64,000 nucleotides of DNA from Bacillus pumilus (GTDB taxonomy: Bacteria; Bacillota; Bacilli; Bacillales; Bacillaceae), in assembly GCF_009937765.1 (NCBI RefSeq), contig NZ_CP047089.1, positions 248,001 to 312,000 of the forward strand, given 5' to 3'. Under the pieces are notes generated by a model, which saw only the letters and a list, made by a program, of their open reading frames with translations, was not told the DNA's origin and did no database searches. Position 1 is the first letter of the stretch, and each line of letters starts with the position of its first letter. Below, one piece after another: positions 44,385 through 56,051 of the stretch. The position numbers were made by a program, and so were the translations under genes.

Positions 44385-45509
44385 ATGGCGCATTTCTACA
44401 TTGGAGATCGCAAAGTGGGGGATGGTGCGCCTGTCTTTATCATTGCAGAGGCAGGCATTAACCATGATGGGAAGCTGGATCAGGCGCTTGCTTTAATTGA
44501 TGTGGCAAAAGAAGCAGGTGCCGATGCAGTGAAGTTTCAAATGTTTCAAGCTGATCGGATGTATCAAAAGGAACCGGGTTTATACGAAACAGCCAAGGGA
44601 GAAGAGGTGTCCATTTTTTCCTTAGTCGAACAAATGGAGCTGCCGCCAGAATGGTTACCGGTGTTATTGTCACGCTGCGCGGAAAAAGGGCTGCTCTTTT
44701 TAAGCACAGTGTGTGACGAGGAATCTGCGGATTTATTAAATCAAACCGATCCGCCAGCTTTTAAACTGGCATCCTATGAGATCAATCATTTGCCTCTTTT
44801 ACGTCACACAGCTTCTTTTCAAAAGCCCATCATTTTCTCAACTGCCGGCGCCACTATTGCAGATGTTCATGAAGCATATGAGGCGATTACAAGCGAGCAA
44901 AACGATCAGGTCGCCATCATGCATTGCGTGGCAAAGTATCCAGCACCTAGAGCTTTCACGAATCTTCGTGTGCTCCAAACCTTAGCCTCCGCTTTTCCTG
45001 AGGCGGTCATCGGCTTTTCTGATCATAGTGAACATCCTACTGAAGCTCCTGTTGCTGCTGTGAAACTTGGGGCAGCCATGATTGAAAAGCATTTTACAAT
45101 AGATAAGACACTTCCTGGCGCCGATCATTCCTTTGCGCTCGATCCAGAAGAATTAAAGGAAATGGTTCAGCATATTCGAACGGCGGAAAAGAAGCGGAAC
45201 CAATCAGAAACTGATGCTCATTCTGTGTCAGAGGATCTCCTTGGCAGTTCTTTTAAAACGACAACAGCCATTGAAGGGCAGATTCGTGAATTTGCGTATC
45301 GAGGGATTTTTACGACAAGAGGGATTGCAAGGGGCGAGACGTTGACCGAAGAAAATCTAGCCGTATTACGTCCAGGACAAAAAAGCCAAGGTCTTCATCC
45401 GCGATACATGGAGATTTTACTTGGGGCCAAAGCTGTCAGAGACATTCCAGCCCATACAGGGATTTCGTGGAAAGATGTGCTCATGCAGGAGTCTGCAAAT
45501 GATCAATGA
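44385..45509 (+). CDS. spsE: NeuB-family sialic-acid-like synthase SpsE
   Basis: A 374-residue protein: a TIM-barrel NeuB domain (FIIAEAGINHDGKLDQALAL, KFQMFQADRM, GFSDHSEHPTEAPVAAVKLG) and a C-terminal SAF antifreeze-like domain from ~310 (REFAYRGIFTTRGIARGE). It condenses phosphoenolpyruvate with an acetylated hexosamine to a nonulosonic acid such as a legionaminic-type sugar. The ATG at 44385 has AGGAGAGAGG; a much longer frame into spsD is a shadow. Confidence 0.95.
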   Translation: MAHFYIGDRKVGDGAPVFIIAEAGINHDGKLDQALALIDVAKEAGADAVKFQMFQADRMYQKEPGLYETAKGEEVSIFSLVEQMELPPEWLPVLLSRCAEKGLLFLSTVCDEESADLLNQTDPPAFKLASYEINHLPLLRHTASFQKPIIFSTAGATIADVHEAYEAITSEQNDQVAIMHCVAKYPAPRAFTNLRVLQTLASAFPEAVIGFSDHSEHPTEAPVAAVKLGAAMIEKHFTIDKTLPGADHSFALDPEELKEMVQHIRTAEKKRNQSETDAHSVSEDLLGSSFKTTTAIEGQIREFAYRGIFTTRGIARGETLTEENLAVLRPGQKSQGLHPRYMEILLGAKAVRDIPAHTGISWKDVLMQESANDQ

Positions 45510-46239
45510 TGTGCTCTTTGTCATACAGGCTAGAATGGGCTCAACAAGACTGCCAAAAAAGGTGATGAAGCCGATCGGTGGTATGGCATTGATCGATTTT
45601 ATCGTTGAACGGGTAAAGCAATCAGATCATTACAATCACAAAACGCAAAACCTCATGATCGCCACAACAGTCGAAGCAGAAGATGATCTATTGGCTCATT
45701 ATTGTTTATCAAAGGGCTATAAGGTATTTCGTGGCAGTGAGATGGATGTATTGCAGCGATTCGCAAAGATAGCTCAACATTTTGAACCACAAATCATTGT
45801 ACGTTTAACGGGAGATAATCCATTTATAGATCCAGCGCTTTTGTCGAAAATGCTTGAAGAACATAGACAGAAGAAGGCGGACTACACGTATACGACCGGA
45901 ACACCACTCGGTATTTCCGGGGAAATGATCAACGCCACCATTTTGTGTAAAATCGACAATTTTCCCCTTACGCAGCCAGAGCGTGAGCATGTCACGCTGT
46001 ATATCCGAAAGCACCCTGAGCAATTTCAACTGCAATTATTCACACCGCCCAAAGAACTCGCATATCCTGCTTATCGATTCACGATTGATACAGAAGAAGA
46101 TTACGTATTTGCCACCCGTTTACTTGAAAAAGCCGGTGGGTCTAATGCGGTGCCTACAGCTGAACTCATCACCATTTGTGAACAGGATCCTGATATGGTT
46201 CGGTTGAATCAATTTGTGAAGCAGAAGGATGCTGAATGA
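45499..46239 (+). CDS. spsF: Cytidylyltransferase-like protein SpsF
   Basis: A 246-residue nucleotidyltransferase of the CMP-nonulosonate/KdsB type. VIQARMGSTRLPKKVM is the nucleotide-binding motif and RLTGDNPFIDPALL the metal/sugar-site motif. It should activate the nonulosonic acid made by SpsE as a CMP sugar. AGGAG precedes the ATG, which lies 11 bases inside spsE. Confidence 0.92.
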   Translation: MINDVLFVIQARMGSTRLPKKVMKPIGGMALIDFIVERVKQSDHYNHKTQNLMIATTVEAEDDLLAHYCLSKGYKVFRGSEMDVLQRFAKIAQHFEPQIIVRLTGDNPFIDPALLSKMLEEHRQKKADYTYTTGTPLGISGEMINATILCKIDNFPLTQPEREHVTLYIRKHPEQFQLQLFTPPKELAYPAYRFTIDTEEDYVFATRLLEKAGGSNAVPTAELITICEQDPDMVRLNQFVKQKDAE

Positions 46240-47264
46240 ACAAAAAAATCATGATTGTTGTGTACGGTGGTTTTTTAAGAGGAATGGGGCATGTCGTTAG
46301 AATGAAACGGCTGGCAAAGGAACTGATTCAAGAAGGAAACGACTTGTATTTCTATACAAATGAACAGGTTTGTGTAGAAATGCTCTCGCATTCAGCGTGG
46401 CATGTTCATTTGGTGAAGGAATCAAATGTAATCCTTCAGATAGAGCAGGACATAAAAAAGATAAATCCTGATCTTCTGTTGATCGATGTCCTTGATTGTG
46501 AGCTTCAGTTCCTTCGATCGATCAAAGCATCCTCCAGCAATGCAAAATTGGTCTTATTTGAAGAGGAAAGAACAGAAGCTTGCCAGCTTGCTGATGCTGT
46601 TGTAAACGGCATTTATGGTGGACTGGATGAAAAGCACCTGCAAGTAAATGGCACGGACTACTTTTATGGAACACCTTATTTATTGTTAGATTACGAGATC
46701 AGCAAATTAAAAGACACATATGAGGTTCGCAAAGAATGTAAGAAGGTGGTGATCAGCCTTGGAGGCAGTGATCCAGAAGGGTTATTAACAAAGGCTGTAT
46801 CAGCACTTCGCGAAGCCGGCCATTTACACATTCTAGCGGTTACAGGAAAAGCCTCTCGCATCGAAGAAAAAATCAAGGCTACACATATTCAATTCATTCG
46901 CCATACGGATCAATTATCTGCCCATCTTGCCGAAGCCGATCTAGCGATTGTTGCTGGTGGGATGACGTTATATGAGGCCGTTTGTATCGGGGTGCCTAGC
47001 ATTGTCCTTTCACAAGTAGATCACCAAGCAGTAACAGCCGCTCGTTTTGCACAAAAGGGAGCCTGCTATCATCTTGGGTTAGGCCGCCTTGTGGATGAAA
47101 AGGATATATGGCGTGCTGTTCGAAGGCTGTCCGGTAGCTATTTTCTCCGTAGGAGTATTCACCTCAATGGACGGTCACTCATTGATGGAAAAGGAACCGA
47201 ACGAGTGAAAAACATTCTTATATACCTCATGAATCATCACCAAAAAGAACATAAGGATGTGTAG
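46236..47264 (+). CDS. spsG: PseG-like nucleotide-sugar hydrolase/transferase SpsG
   Basis: A 342-residue GT-B fold protein. [20 protein letters not shown] is the PseG-type start (G-x-GH-x-x-R) and [20 protein letters not shown] the C-terminal UDP-binding segment. PseG removes the nucleotide from an acetylated sugar before nonulosonate synthesis, which fits the pathway with SpsC/D/E/F. ATGA overlap with spsF. Confidence 0.9.
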   Translation: MNKKIMIVVYGGFLRGMGHVVRMKRLAKELIQEGNDLYFYTNEQVCVEMLSHSAWHVHLVKESNVILQIEQDIKKINPDLLLIDVLDCELQFLRSIKASSSNAKLVLFEEERTEACQLADAVVNGIYGGLDEKHLQVNGTDYFYGTPYLLLDYEISKLKDTYEVRKECKKVVISLGGSDPEGLLTKAVSALREAGHLHILAVTGKASRIEEKIKATHIQFIRHTDQLSAHLAEADLAIVAGGMTLYEAVCIGVPSIVLSQVDHQAVTAARFAQKGACYHLGLGRLVDEKDIWRAVRRLSGSYFLRRSIHLNGRSLIDGKGTERVKNILIYLMNHHQKEHKDV

Positions 47265-47266
47265 AT

Positions 47267-48007
47267 GTGAAGGGAGTTATTTTAGCAGGAGGAAAGGGAT
47301 CACGACTGGCACCCTTAACAAAGATTTTCAATAAACATTTATTGCCGGTTGGCCCATATCCGATGATTTATTGGTCATTGTTCAAATTGAAAGAAGCAGG
47401 AATTTTAGATGTCATGGTCATATCACAAGCAGAACAAATCCCGTTGTTTCAAAAACTGCTTGAAGGCGATCAGGAACTTGGGATGAACATCGTGTATCAA
47501 GTACAGCCTGAAGCTTCTGGAATTTCAGACGGTTTATCCTATGCAAAGCCATTTGTAGAAGGTGAAAAGTTTGTACTCATGCTTGGTGATAATGTCTTTG
47601 AAGATTCGCTGAACCCTTTCGTTGACGCCTTTCAGCGGCAAGAAAACGGTGCGAAAGTTCTGTTGAAAGAAGTGACAGATCCAAAGCGATTTGGTATTGC
47701 AGAAATTGATGCCGTTCACCAACGAATAGTATCAATTGAGGAAAAACCGGAGCATCCGCGTTCACCCTACTGCGTCACGGGTATCTATTTTTATGATCAA
47801 GAAGTCTTTCAATATATTGAGAAAATCTCGCCATCAGATCGAGGCGAATTAGAGATTACAGATGTAAACAATCTCTATATCTCAAATAGTCAGCTGACCT
47901 ATGATATGTTAAAAGGGTGGTGGATTGATGCAGGAACACATGAATCTCTCCACCAAGCATCAACGAAAATGTTTGAAACGATGAAGAAAAAAGAGGGATA
48001 CGAATGA
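47267..48007 (+). CDS. spsI: Glucose-1-phosphate thymidylyltransferase SpsI
   Basis: A 246-residue RmlA-type enzyme, GTG start after [24 protein letters not shown] is the nucleotide-binding loop, [13 protein letters not shown] the second motif, and [19 protein letters not shown] the sugar-site region. It makes dTDP-glucose, the entry to dTDP-rhamnose. Starts two bases after the spsG stop. Confidence 0.95.
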   Translation: MKGVILAGGKGSRLAPLTKIFNKHLLPVGPYPMIYWSLFKLKEAGILDVMVISQAEQIPLFQKLLEGDQELGMNIVYQVQPEASGISDGLSYAKPFVEGEKFVLMLGDNVFEDSLNPFVDAFQRQENGAKVLLKEVTDPKRFGIAEIDAVHQRIVSIEEKPEHPRSPYCVTGIYFYDQEVFQYIEKISPSDRGELEITDVNNLYISNSQLTYDMLKGWWIDAGTHESLHQASTKMFETMKKKEGYE

Positions 48008-48969
48008 CGAAGTCTTATTTAATTACAGGCGGAGCGGGATTTATTGGACTGAATTTTGTGAAGCTGCTGCTTCAGGAAACAGATGTCCGGCTCACTGTTT
48101 TTGACAAGTTAACATATGCCAGTCATCCAGAGGAGATGGATGAATTATTAAAGCTGTCTCATTTTCGTTTTATTCAAGGGGATATCACCCTTCAGCATGA
48201 GCTGGATCAAGCGTTTGATGAAGTCTATGATGCTATCATTCATTTTGCAGCGGAATCCCATGTTGATCGCAGTATTGAATCGGCAGAGCCGTTTATTCAA
48301 ACAAATGTGCTCGGCACTTATCGTATGCTGGAGGCAGTCTTAAAAGGAAAGGCGAAAAAGCTTATTCATATTTCAACAGACGAAGTATATGGAGATTTGG
48401 AGCTAGATGACCCAGCTTTTACAGAACAAACACCACTTTCACCGAATAATCCTTATTCTGCAAGCAAGGCAAGTTCAGACCTGCTTGTGAAATCTTATAT
48501 CCACACTCACCAATTACCCGCAATGATCACAAGATGCAGCAACAACTACGGACCATATCAGCATGAAGAAAAATTAATACCGACGATTATTAGAAAAGCA
48601 ATCAATGGAGAAAAGATCCCGATTTATGGGGACGGCCAGCAGATTCGCGATTGGCTGTATGTAGAGGATCATGCGAAAGCTGTAAAGCAGGTCCTTGAAA
48701 ACGGAACAGCTGGGCAAGTGTACAATATCGGCGGTGGCAACGAGAAAACGAATCTTGATTTGACCAAGACCATTCTGACGCAGCTCGGGATCAGTCATGA
48801 CCGTATTGCGTTTGTTGAAGACCGAAAAGGACATGACAGACGGTATGCGATTGACGCCAGTAAGCTAAAACGGGAGCTTGGCTGGACGCAGGAGACGTCA
48901 TTTGAAGCAGGTATTGAAAAAACGATCAATTGGTATCGTACCAAATATGATCAGAGCGAAGAAGGGTGA
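48004..48969 (+). CDS. spsJ: dTDP-glucose 4,6-dehydratase SpsJ
   Basis: A 321-residue extended SDR of the RmlB type. [15 protein letters not shown] is the NAD loop, [13 protein letters not shown] the conserved second motif, and [11 protein letters not shown] then [11 protein letters not shown] hold the catalytic Thr/Asp/Glu and YxxxK. Second step of dTDP-rhamnose synthesis. ATGA overlap with spsI. Confidence 0.96.
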   Translation: MTKSYLITGGAGFIGLNFVKLLLQETDVRLTVFDKLTYASHPEEMDELLKLSHFRFIQGDITLQHELDQAFDEVYDAIIHFAAESHVDRSIESAEPFIQTNVLGTYRMLEAVLKGKAKKLIHISTDEVYGDLELDDPAFTEQTPLSPNNPYSASKASSDLLVKSYIHTHQLPAMITRCSNNYGPYQHEEKLIPTIIRKAINGEKIPIYGDGQQIRDWLYVEDHAKAVKQVLENGTAGQVYNIGGGNEKTNLDLTKTILTQLGISHDRIAFVEDRKGHDRRYAIDASKLKRELGWTQETSFEAGIEKTINWYRTKYDQSEEG

Positions 48970-48972
48970 CGG

Positions 48973-49827
48973 ATGAAAGTTTTAATCACCGGTGCAGGCG
49001 GGCAACTAGGGAAAGAATTGAGCAGACAGCTCAAGGAGAAAGACATCACCGTCATTGCCTTAACGAGGAGCATGCTCAATATCGCAGACCAGCAAGCAGT
49101 CAGACACGCAATGAGACATTTTCGACCTCATATTGTTGTCAGTGCAGCAGCATATACCTCTGTAGATCAGTGTGAAACAGAAACGGAAAAGGCGTATCTT
49201 GTTAATGGCATTGGCGCCTACTATACAGCGCTGGAGGCTAAGAACATAGGGGCTGATGTGTTACATGTCAGTACAGATTATGTGTTTGACGGGCAAGCAA
49301 ACACGCCTTACAAAGTCGATGCACAAGCAGATCCTCAAACCATTTATGGAAAAAGTAAAAAGCTTGGTGAGGAATTGATTCATCTAGTATCAGACGAAGT
49401 AAAAATCATCCGTACAGCGTGGCTATACGGACATGAGGGACATAATTTTGTGAATACCATCCTTCGGCTCGCAGAAACAAAGGATCAATTGCGCATCGTG
49501 AACGACCAAATAGGCTCACCTACTTATACAAAGGATGTCGCAGAGGCCATCATTCATTTGTTTGATCAACAGGCAGGAATTTATCATGTCAGTAACAGAG
49601 AGAGCTGTTCCTGGTTTGACTTTGCGTCAGAAATTGTGGCAAAAAGCGGCCTGTCTACGACCATTGAGCCAATTTCCACGGAAGAGTATGGATTCCAAAC
49701 GCCTCGCCCAGCCTATTCTGTATTAGACCTTCAAGCGATTGAAGCTACAGGTTGGCAGCCGAGACATTGGAAGGATGCGCTTCATGAATATTTGCAGAAA
49801 GAAGGGAGATGGCATCAGCATGATTGA
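48973..49827 (+). CDS. spsK: dTDP-4-dehydrorhamnose reductase SpsK
   Basis: A 284-residue RmlD-type reductase. ITGAGGQLGKELSRQL is the NADPH loop, VSTDYVFDG and YGKSKKLGE hold the catalytic Thr/Tyr/Lys. Last step of dTDP-L-rhamnose synthesis. Gene order places the reductase before the epimerase. AGAAGGGTGACGG precedes the ATG. Confidence 0.95.
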   Translation: MKVLITGAGGQLGKELSRQLKEKDITVIALTRSMLNIADQQAVRHAMRHFRPHIVVSAAAYTSVDQCETETEKAYLVNGIGAYYTALEAKNIGADVLHVSTDYVFDGQANTPYKVDAQADPQTIYGKSKKLGEELIHLVSDEVKIIRTAWLYGHEGHNFVNTILRLAETKDQLRIVNDQIGSPTYTKDVAEAIIHLFDQQAGIYHVSNRESCSWFDFASEIVAKSGLSTTIEPISTEEYGFQTPRPAYSVLDLQAIEATGWQPRHWKDALHEYLQKEGRWHQHD

Positions 49828-50275
49828 TGGTGTACAAACGAAAAAACTCATGAAACATTGTGATGATCGCGGCTTTTTTGCAGAGCTCATTCGAGATGAT
49901 GAGCCATTGCTGAAACGTTTTGGGCAGGCATCGTGGTCGAAAAGCTTTCCAGGAGTGATCAAAGCCTTTCATTATCATGAAAAGCAAGATGACGTTTGGT
50001 TTTTCCCAGTGGGTCATGCTCAGGTCGTTTTATACGATTTACGTGAGGACTCTCCTACAAGGGGTCAAACCGATGTGTATTATATGGGGGAAGATAATCC
50101 AATGCTGCTCCTCATTCCAAAGGGTGTCGCGCATGGCTACCGGGTACTAGGGGAGACGCCGCTACAAATTGTCTATTTCACGACAGAATCCTATGACCCG
50201 AAAAACCCAGATGAAAAGAGAATCGCTTGGAATGACGAAACAATCGGATTTGATTGGGAAACGACATTTAAATAA
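49820..50275 (+). CDS. spsL: dTDP-4-dehydrorhamnose 3,5-epimerase SpsL
   Basis: A 151-residue RmlC-family cupin. VIKAFHYHEKQDDVWFFPVG holds the catalytic His region and AHGYRVLGE the second half of the barrel. The protein is shorter than typical RmlC (~180), as SpsL of B. subtilis also is. The ATG at 49820 lies inside spsK with GGGAG upstream. Closes the operon. Confidence 0.93.
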   Translation: MIDGVQTKKLMKHCDDRGFFAELIRDDEPLLKRFGQASWSKSFPGVIKAFHYHEKQDDVWFFPVGHAQVVLYDLREDSPTRGQTDVYYMGEDNPMLLLIPKGVAHGYRVLGETPLQIVYFTTESYDPKNPDEKRIAWNDETIGFDWETTFK

Positions 50276-50282
50276 AGAACAG

Positions 50283-50313
50283 AGGCCTTTCGCAGGAGAA
50301 AGGTCTTTTTTTG
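50283..50313 (+). terminator. Terminator of the sps operon
   Basis: AGGCCTTTC and GAAAGGTCT pair around a GCAGG-type loop and are followed by seven T. Confidence 0.85.
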
Positions 50314-50383
50314 TTGAAATACATTCTATAAGTGTCATTTTATGTATTTTTATAAGTTAAGCAGAAAAGGGATGTGGATAAGT

Positions 50384-51169
50384 TTGTCTAAAAGAATTGC
50401 ATTTGTAACAGGGGCAAGTACAGGGATTGGAAAGGCAATCGCCATAAAGCTTGCCGCCCAGGACCATATAAAGGTCATCATCAATTCTAGAAATCAATCC
50501 TCACTAGAAGATGCGCGGCAGCACATTGAACGTATGGCAGAAACAAAGGAGCCGGTGTCTCTTTTCTGTGGCGATATGTCACATGAAGGAATGCGAGCTG
50601 AAGCCTTTGCGGCAATAGATAAAGAGTTTGGTAGACTGGATGTGTTGATTAATAACATTCCAGGAGGGAAGCCAGATACTTTTGATTCATGTGAAAGCGA
50701 GCAGATGCTGGCAGCATTTTCTCAGAAAGCTCTTGCGTACATTGATATGATGAAACGCGCGGCAGTGATGATGAAAAGACATGAATATGGACGGATCATT
50801 CAAATTGTCGGGAACCTTTGGAAGGAACCTGGTCATCAAATGTTTACGAACAGTATGATGAATGCAGCCATCATCAATGCTAGTAAAAATGCAGCCTCGC
50901 AGCTTGCACCTTCAGGGATCACAGTGAATTGTTTAAACCCGGGATTTATTGCTACAGATCGGTATGAACAATTTATCGAAAACATGATGCGTGCGCAGTC
51001 ATTATCACGCGAAGAAGCTGTACAGGCTGTTGCGTCAGGAATCCCCATGCAAAGAGTAGGTTCAGCGAGTGAAATGGCTTCATTGGCGGCATTTATTGCA
51101 TCAGAGGAAGCCTCTTATGTCACTGGACAACAAATATCTGTCGATGGTGGTTCGATGAAAAGTATATAA
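50384..51169 (+). CDS. bacG: Bacilysin pathway reductase BacG
   Basis: A 261-residue SDR. FVTGASTGIGKAIAIKLA is the cofactor loop; the protein closely follows BacG (YwfH) of B. subtilis, e.g. LINNIPGGKPDTFD and IVGNLWKEPG. BacG reduces a dihydro-hydroxyphenylpyruvate intermediate to the tetrahydro form using NADPH. The usual catalytic Tyr-x-x-x-Lys is modified (the Tyr position lies in FTNSMMNAAIINASKN), as in the known enzyme. The TTG at 50384 is my choice by comparison with the known N-terminus; ribosome binding AAAAGGG is a little distant. Convergent with bacF. Confidence 0.93.
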   Translation: MSKRIAFVTGASTGIGKAIAIKLAAQDHIKVIINSRNQSSLEDARQHIERMAETKEPVSLFCGDMSHEGMRAEAFAAIDKEFGRLDVLINNIPGGKPDTFDSCESEQMLAAFSQKALAYIDMMKRAAVMMKRHEYGRIIQIVGNLWKEPGHQMFTNSMMNAAIINASKNAASQLAPSGITVNCLNPGFIATDRYEQFIENMMRAQSLSREEAVQAVASGIPMQRVGSASEMASLAAFIASEEASYVTGQQISVDGGSMKSI

Positions 51170-51174
51170 ATATG

Positions 51175-51200
51175 AAAAACCCGCTATATGCGGGTTTTTT
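51175..51200. terminator. Bidirectional terminator between bacG and bacF
   Basis: AAAAACCCGC and GCGGGTTTTTT with a five-base loop. The bacF stop codon falls within the hairpin. Confidence 0.9.
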
Positions 51201-52380
51201 GATGAAAGCGAATCGGCAGGATATGCAGCCGATCGATAAAGAGAGCAAGCTGTTCAATTGGCGCCACCATTGAGATGCGGACATGACGTCTTCCGTGTGT
51301 GCCAAAAACACCCCCAGGCGTCACGACGACATCTGCATGCTCGAGTAAATAGTCGGCAAATGTATGGGAATCCTCGAATTCATCAGGAATCGGTGCCCAC
51401 AAATAAAAGGCGCCGGCTGGACGTGCAATGGTCCAGCCAAGTTGCTTCTCAGCTTGACGGATGAAGAAAGTCATTCGTTCAAGGTAGACTTCTTTCAAAG
51501 ATTGAATATGAGAGTCATCACTTTGTAAAGCGACGGTGGCGGCATGCTGAAATCCGCCATACATACTGACAAATATATGATCTTGGAAAGCGTTAATGGC
51601 ATGAATGATGTCCTCATTGCCTACAGCAAAAGCGACTCTCCATCCTGCCATATTGAATGTTTTGGATAAAGAATATAGTTCCACGCCTACGTTTTTTCCA
51701 AGAGGAGCTTTTAGAAAGCTTATAGGTTTTTGCTCGTAATGAAAGGAGCCATAAGCAAAATCATGAATCACATGAAGACCGTGAGTAGAGGCAAATGCCG
51801 CAGCCTCTTCAAAAAAAGCCTCATTTGCCACCGCACCTGTTGGGTTATTCGGATAATTTAAGAAAAGGACCTTTGCCTTTTTTAACACGCCTGGATCAAT
51901 TGATGAGAAATTCGGCAAATAGCCATTTTCCTCTTCTAGCCGGATGCAGTATGGCTTTGCATCTGCCATTAAGATACCTGAATGATATTCTGGGTATCCA
52001 GGATCGGGGACAAAGGCAATGTCCCCTGGATCAAGCAGACACTGACTCATTACATAAAGGCCTGTTTTTCCTCCAGTGAAAAGGGCAATTTCCTTCTTCG
52101 GGTCAACCTCGATACTAAATTCCTTTCTGTAGAAATCCGCAATGGCTTGCTTGAAAAAGTCAAAGCCTCTAAAAGGTGCATATTGCTGAAATGGCAAAGA
52201 GCCTGCTGCTTCTTGAAGAGCACACACAATATGTGCAGGGGTAGGAAGATCGGGATTTCCCTGACCAAGGTTAATGATGTTCGCTCCCTGTTGTGTTTTA
52301 TGCGCTATTTTCTCAAACACGGTTCCAAATTTTTGTTCTGGCAGCCGTTCAATCATGTTAGATGGTAAGATCTTCACCAC
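51184..52380 (-). CDS. bacF: Bacilysin pathway aminotransferase BacF
   Basis: A 398-residue fold-type I PLP aminotransferase. INLGQGNPDLPTP is the substrate loop, FLNYPNNPTGAVA the PLP-ring motif, and SLSKTFNMAGWR carries the PLP Lys. BacF transaminates tetrahydro-4-hydroxyphenylpyruvate on the way to anticapsin. GTG start (52380) after GAGAGGATATC. It lies 15 bases after bacD with no gene between them. Confidence 0.94.
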   Translation of the reverse strand: MVKILPSNMIERLPEQKFGTVFEKIAHKTQQGANIINLGQGNPDLPTPAHIVCALQEAAGSLPFQQYAPFRGFDFFKQAIADFYRKEFSIEVDPKKEIALFTGGKTGLYVMSQCLLDPGDIAFVPDPGYPEYHSGILMADAKPYCIRLEEENGYLPNFSSIDPGVLKKAKVLFLNYPNNPTGAVANEAFFEEAAAFASTHGLHVIHDFAYGSFHYEQKPISFLKAPLGKNVGVELYSLSKTFNMAGWRVAFAVGNEDIIHAINAFQDHIFVSMYGGFQHAATVALQSDDSHIQSLKEVYLERMTFFIRQAEKQLGWTIARPAGAFYLWAPIPDEFEDSHTFADYLLEHADVVVTPGGVFGTHGRRHVRISMVAPIEQLALFIDRLHILPIRFHQKTRI

Positions 52381-52395
52381 GATATCCTCTCTTTC

Positions 52396-53817
52396 TTATC
52401 CCTTCACTAATTCATCCATTAACTGAATGGATGCCTGCTTTTGAATGTTGCGGATGGAGGCGGCAACATCCTGAGAAGACGACCCTTTTAATTCAAGAGA
52501 CACGATGCCATTAAAGGCTTCAAATAAAGACAAATCGACAAAGGTTCCTTTAGGTGGAGCGGATTCACTGATGATGACAGTATCTCCAACTAAAGTGTCC
52601 TGCGGAATATACACATGATCAATGGTGATGTGTGTGACCTCAGGCGGAATGTGTCCGCTCTCTTTGAAATGCTGAGGGTATAAATGACAATCTGCTATAT
52701 AATGCGTATGACCAGAAAGTAGTTCTTTTGGCAAATCAGCTTTTTTTCCATCGACTAATACATCAATGAGCAGCTTGGCCATATCGACCCCAAAGACTTT
52801 TTTGATATTCGGAATCATATTCCAGCCAGCAAATCTAGCTGCTGATTCAATTAATCCAGTTTCCCGATGTTTCATAAGCTTGATCTCTGTATGAGTGGCG
52901 CAGTTTTCAAGTCCTAACCCCTCATTTGCTTTTTTTGCTGCCTCAATGATGAGGTGCTGCGCTTCATTGTCTAGGATCGACGGAGTGATATGAGCTGTTT
53001 CTGTGAATCCGACTTGAGGGGTCTTATCATGAATGACAAATGGGATATATTCTCCCTCAACAACTAATCCTTCTACACTGACATAATCAGAATAGCCGTC
53101 GTCTTGATACCAATCCTCGTAAGAACCCTCTAAGTACGTTTCAGCGACAAACGGTGCATCATACGTCACAGCGTTTGGAACGGGGATGGTTTGCAAATAG
53201 GATTGTACGCGTAAAAAGAGACCATCACTGCCGGCACGATCATGAAAAAGGGTCACGCCAATGGAGCTTGCTAAATATGTAGGCTTTAAAATAAGCGGTG
53301 TCCCGATATACTCAATAGCTTGCTGAAAATCAGCTAAAGTTGTGACAGGCTTAGTTTTCACTGCTTTGACCCCAGCCTCGTTGAATGCAGCCCTCATTTG
53401 GCTTTTATCACGCGCTAATTCAGCTGCCTTTACCCCGGCGCCGCGCAGCCCAAGTCGCTCTGCAGCTTTTGCCATTGGTGCAATGAATAATTCATTATTG
53501 GTGGTAATCGCATCTGCTTTGAAAAAGGAAGCGACACGAACGAGGTCATCGACCACCTCTTCCTCTGATTTCAGATAATCATCATGTGCCCAATAAATCG
53601 AATCAGGGTGTTCAAAAGAAGGATTTGTATCAAAATAATCCCGATCTTTGATGACCGCAATAGAGTATTTTTCGATTAGCTCTGCGTGTCCCTTTGTAAT
53701 AGCAAAGGGTCTCGGGATATAAGAAACGATATGATACGATGCAGCCACGCTTTCATAAAACATATGGGGCGGGCATCCTCCCAGATCAGCAATGACAAGT
53801 ACGGTTTTTTTACTCAA
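52396..53817 (-). CDS. bacD: L-alanine-L-anticapsin ligase BacD
   Basis: A 473-residue ATP-grasp dipeptide ligase joining L-Ala and L-anticapsin to bacilysin. VLVIADLGGCPPHMFYES is the conserved start, LILKPTYLASSIGVTLF the ATP-grasp glycine loop, and TEIKLM...GLIESAARFAGWNMIPN the metal-binding core. The TTG at 53817 has AAAGGAG eight bases before it; the GTG at 53826 overlaps that site. Confidence 0.95.
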   Translation of the reverse strand: MSKKTVLVIADLGGCPPHMFYESVAASYHIVSYIPRPFAITKGHAELIEKYSIAVIKDRDYFDTNPSFEHPDSIYWAHDDYLKSEEEVVDDLVRVASFFKADAITTNNELFIAPMAKAAERLGLRGAGVKAAELARDKSQMRAAFNEAGVKAVKTKPVTTLADFQQAIEYIGTPLILKPTYLASSIGVTLFHDRAGSDGLFLRVQSYLQTIPVPNAVTYDAPFVAETYLEGSYEDWYQDDGYSDYVSVEGLVVEGEYIPFVIHDKTPQVGFTETAHITPSILDNEAQHLIIEAAKKANEGLGLENCATHTEIKLMKHRETGLIESAARFAGWNMIPNIKKVFGVDMAKLLIDVLVDGKKADLPKELLSGHTHYIADCHLYPQHFKESGHIPPEVTHITIDHVYIPQDTLVGDTVIISESAPPKGTFVDLSLFEAFNGIVSLELKGSSSQDVAASIRNIQKQASIQLMDELVKG

Positions 53818-53832
53818 TGAAAGCACTCCTTT

Positions 53833-55911
<2,079 letters not shown>

Positions 55912-55936
55912 CCAATCTTTTTCAAATTTTTACTAG

Positions 55937-55966
55937 ATTATAAAAAATAAAATTGGCAATTGTCAA
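55937..55966 (-). promoter_or_regulatory. Consensus sigma-A promoter of the bac operon
   Basis: On the minus strand TTGACA (55966-55961) and TATAAT (55942-55937) both match the consensus exactly, with an 18-base spacer. Transcription would start near 55930, giving a leader of only ~20-28 bases. A consensus promoter for an antibiotic operon implies strong repression in growing cells (in B. subtilis by AbrB, CodY and ScoC). Confidence 0.85.
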
Positions 55967-56013
55967 CAAAATTTATAAAAAATGTATTTTATGATGATAT
56001 TAAAAATTGATCT

Positions 56014-56042
56014 AAAAAACTGCACATACCTTTATGTGCAGT
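56014..56042 (-). terminator. Terminator of ywfA
   Basis: ACTGCACATA and TATGTGCAGT form a 10-base stem followed by six T on the minus strand. It separates ywfA from the bac promoter. Confidence 0.88.
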
Positions 56043-56051
56043 GGGTGGAGC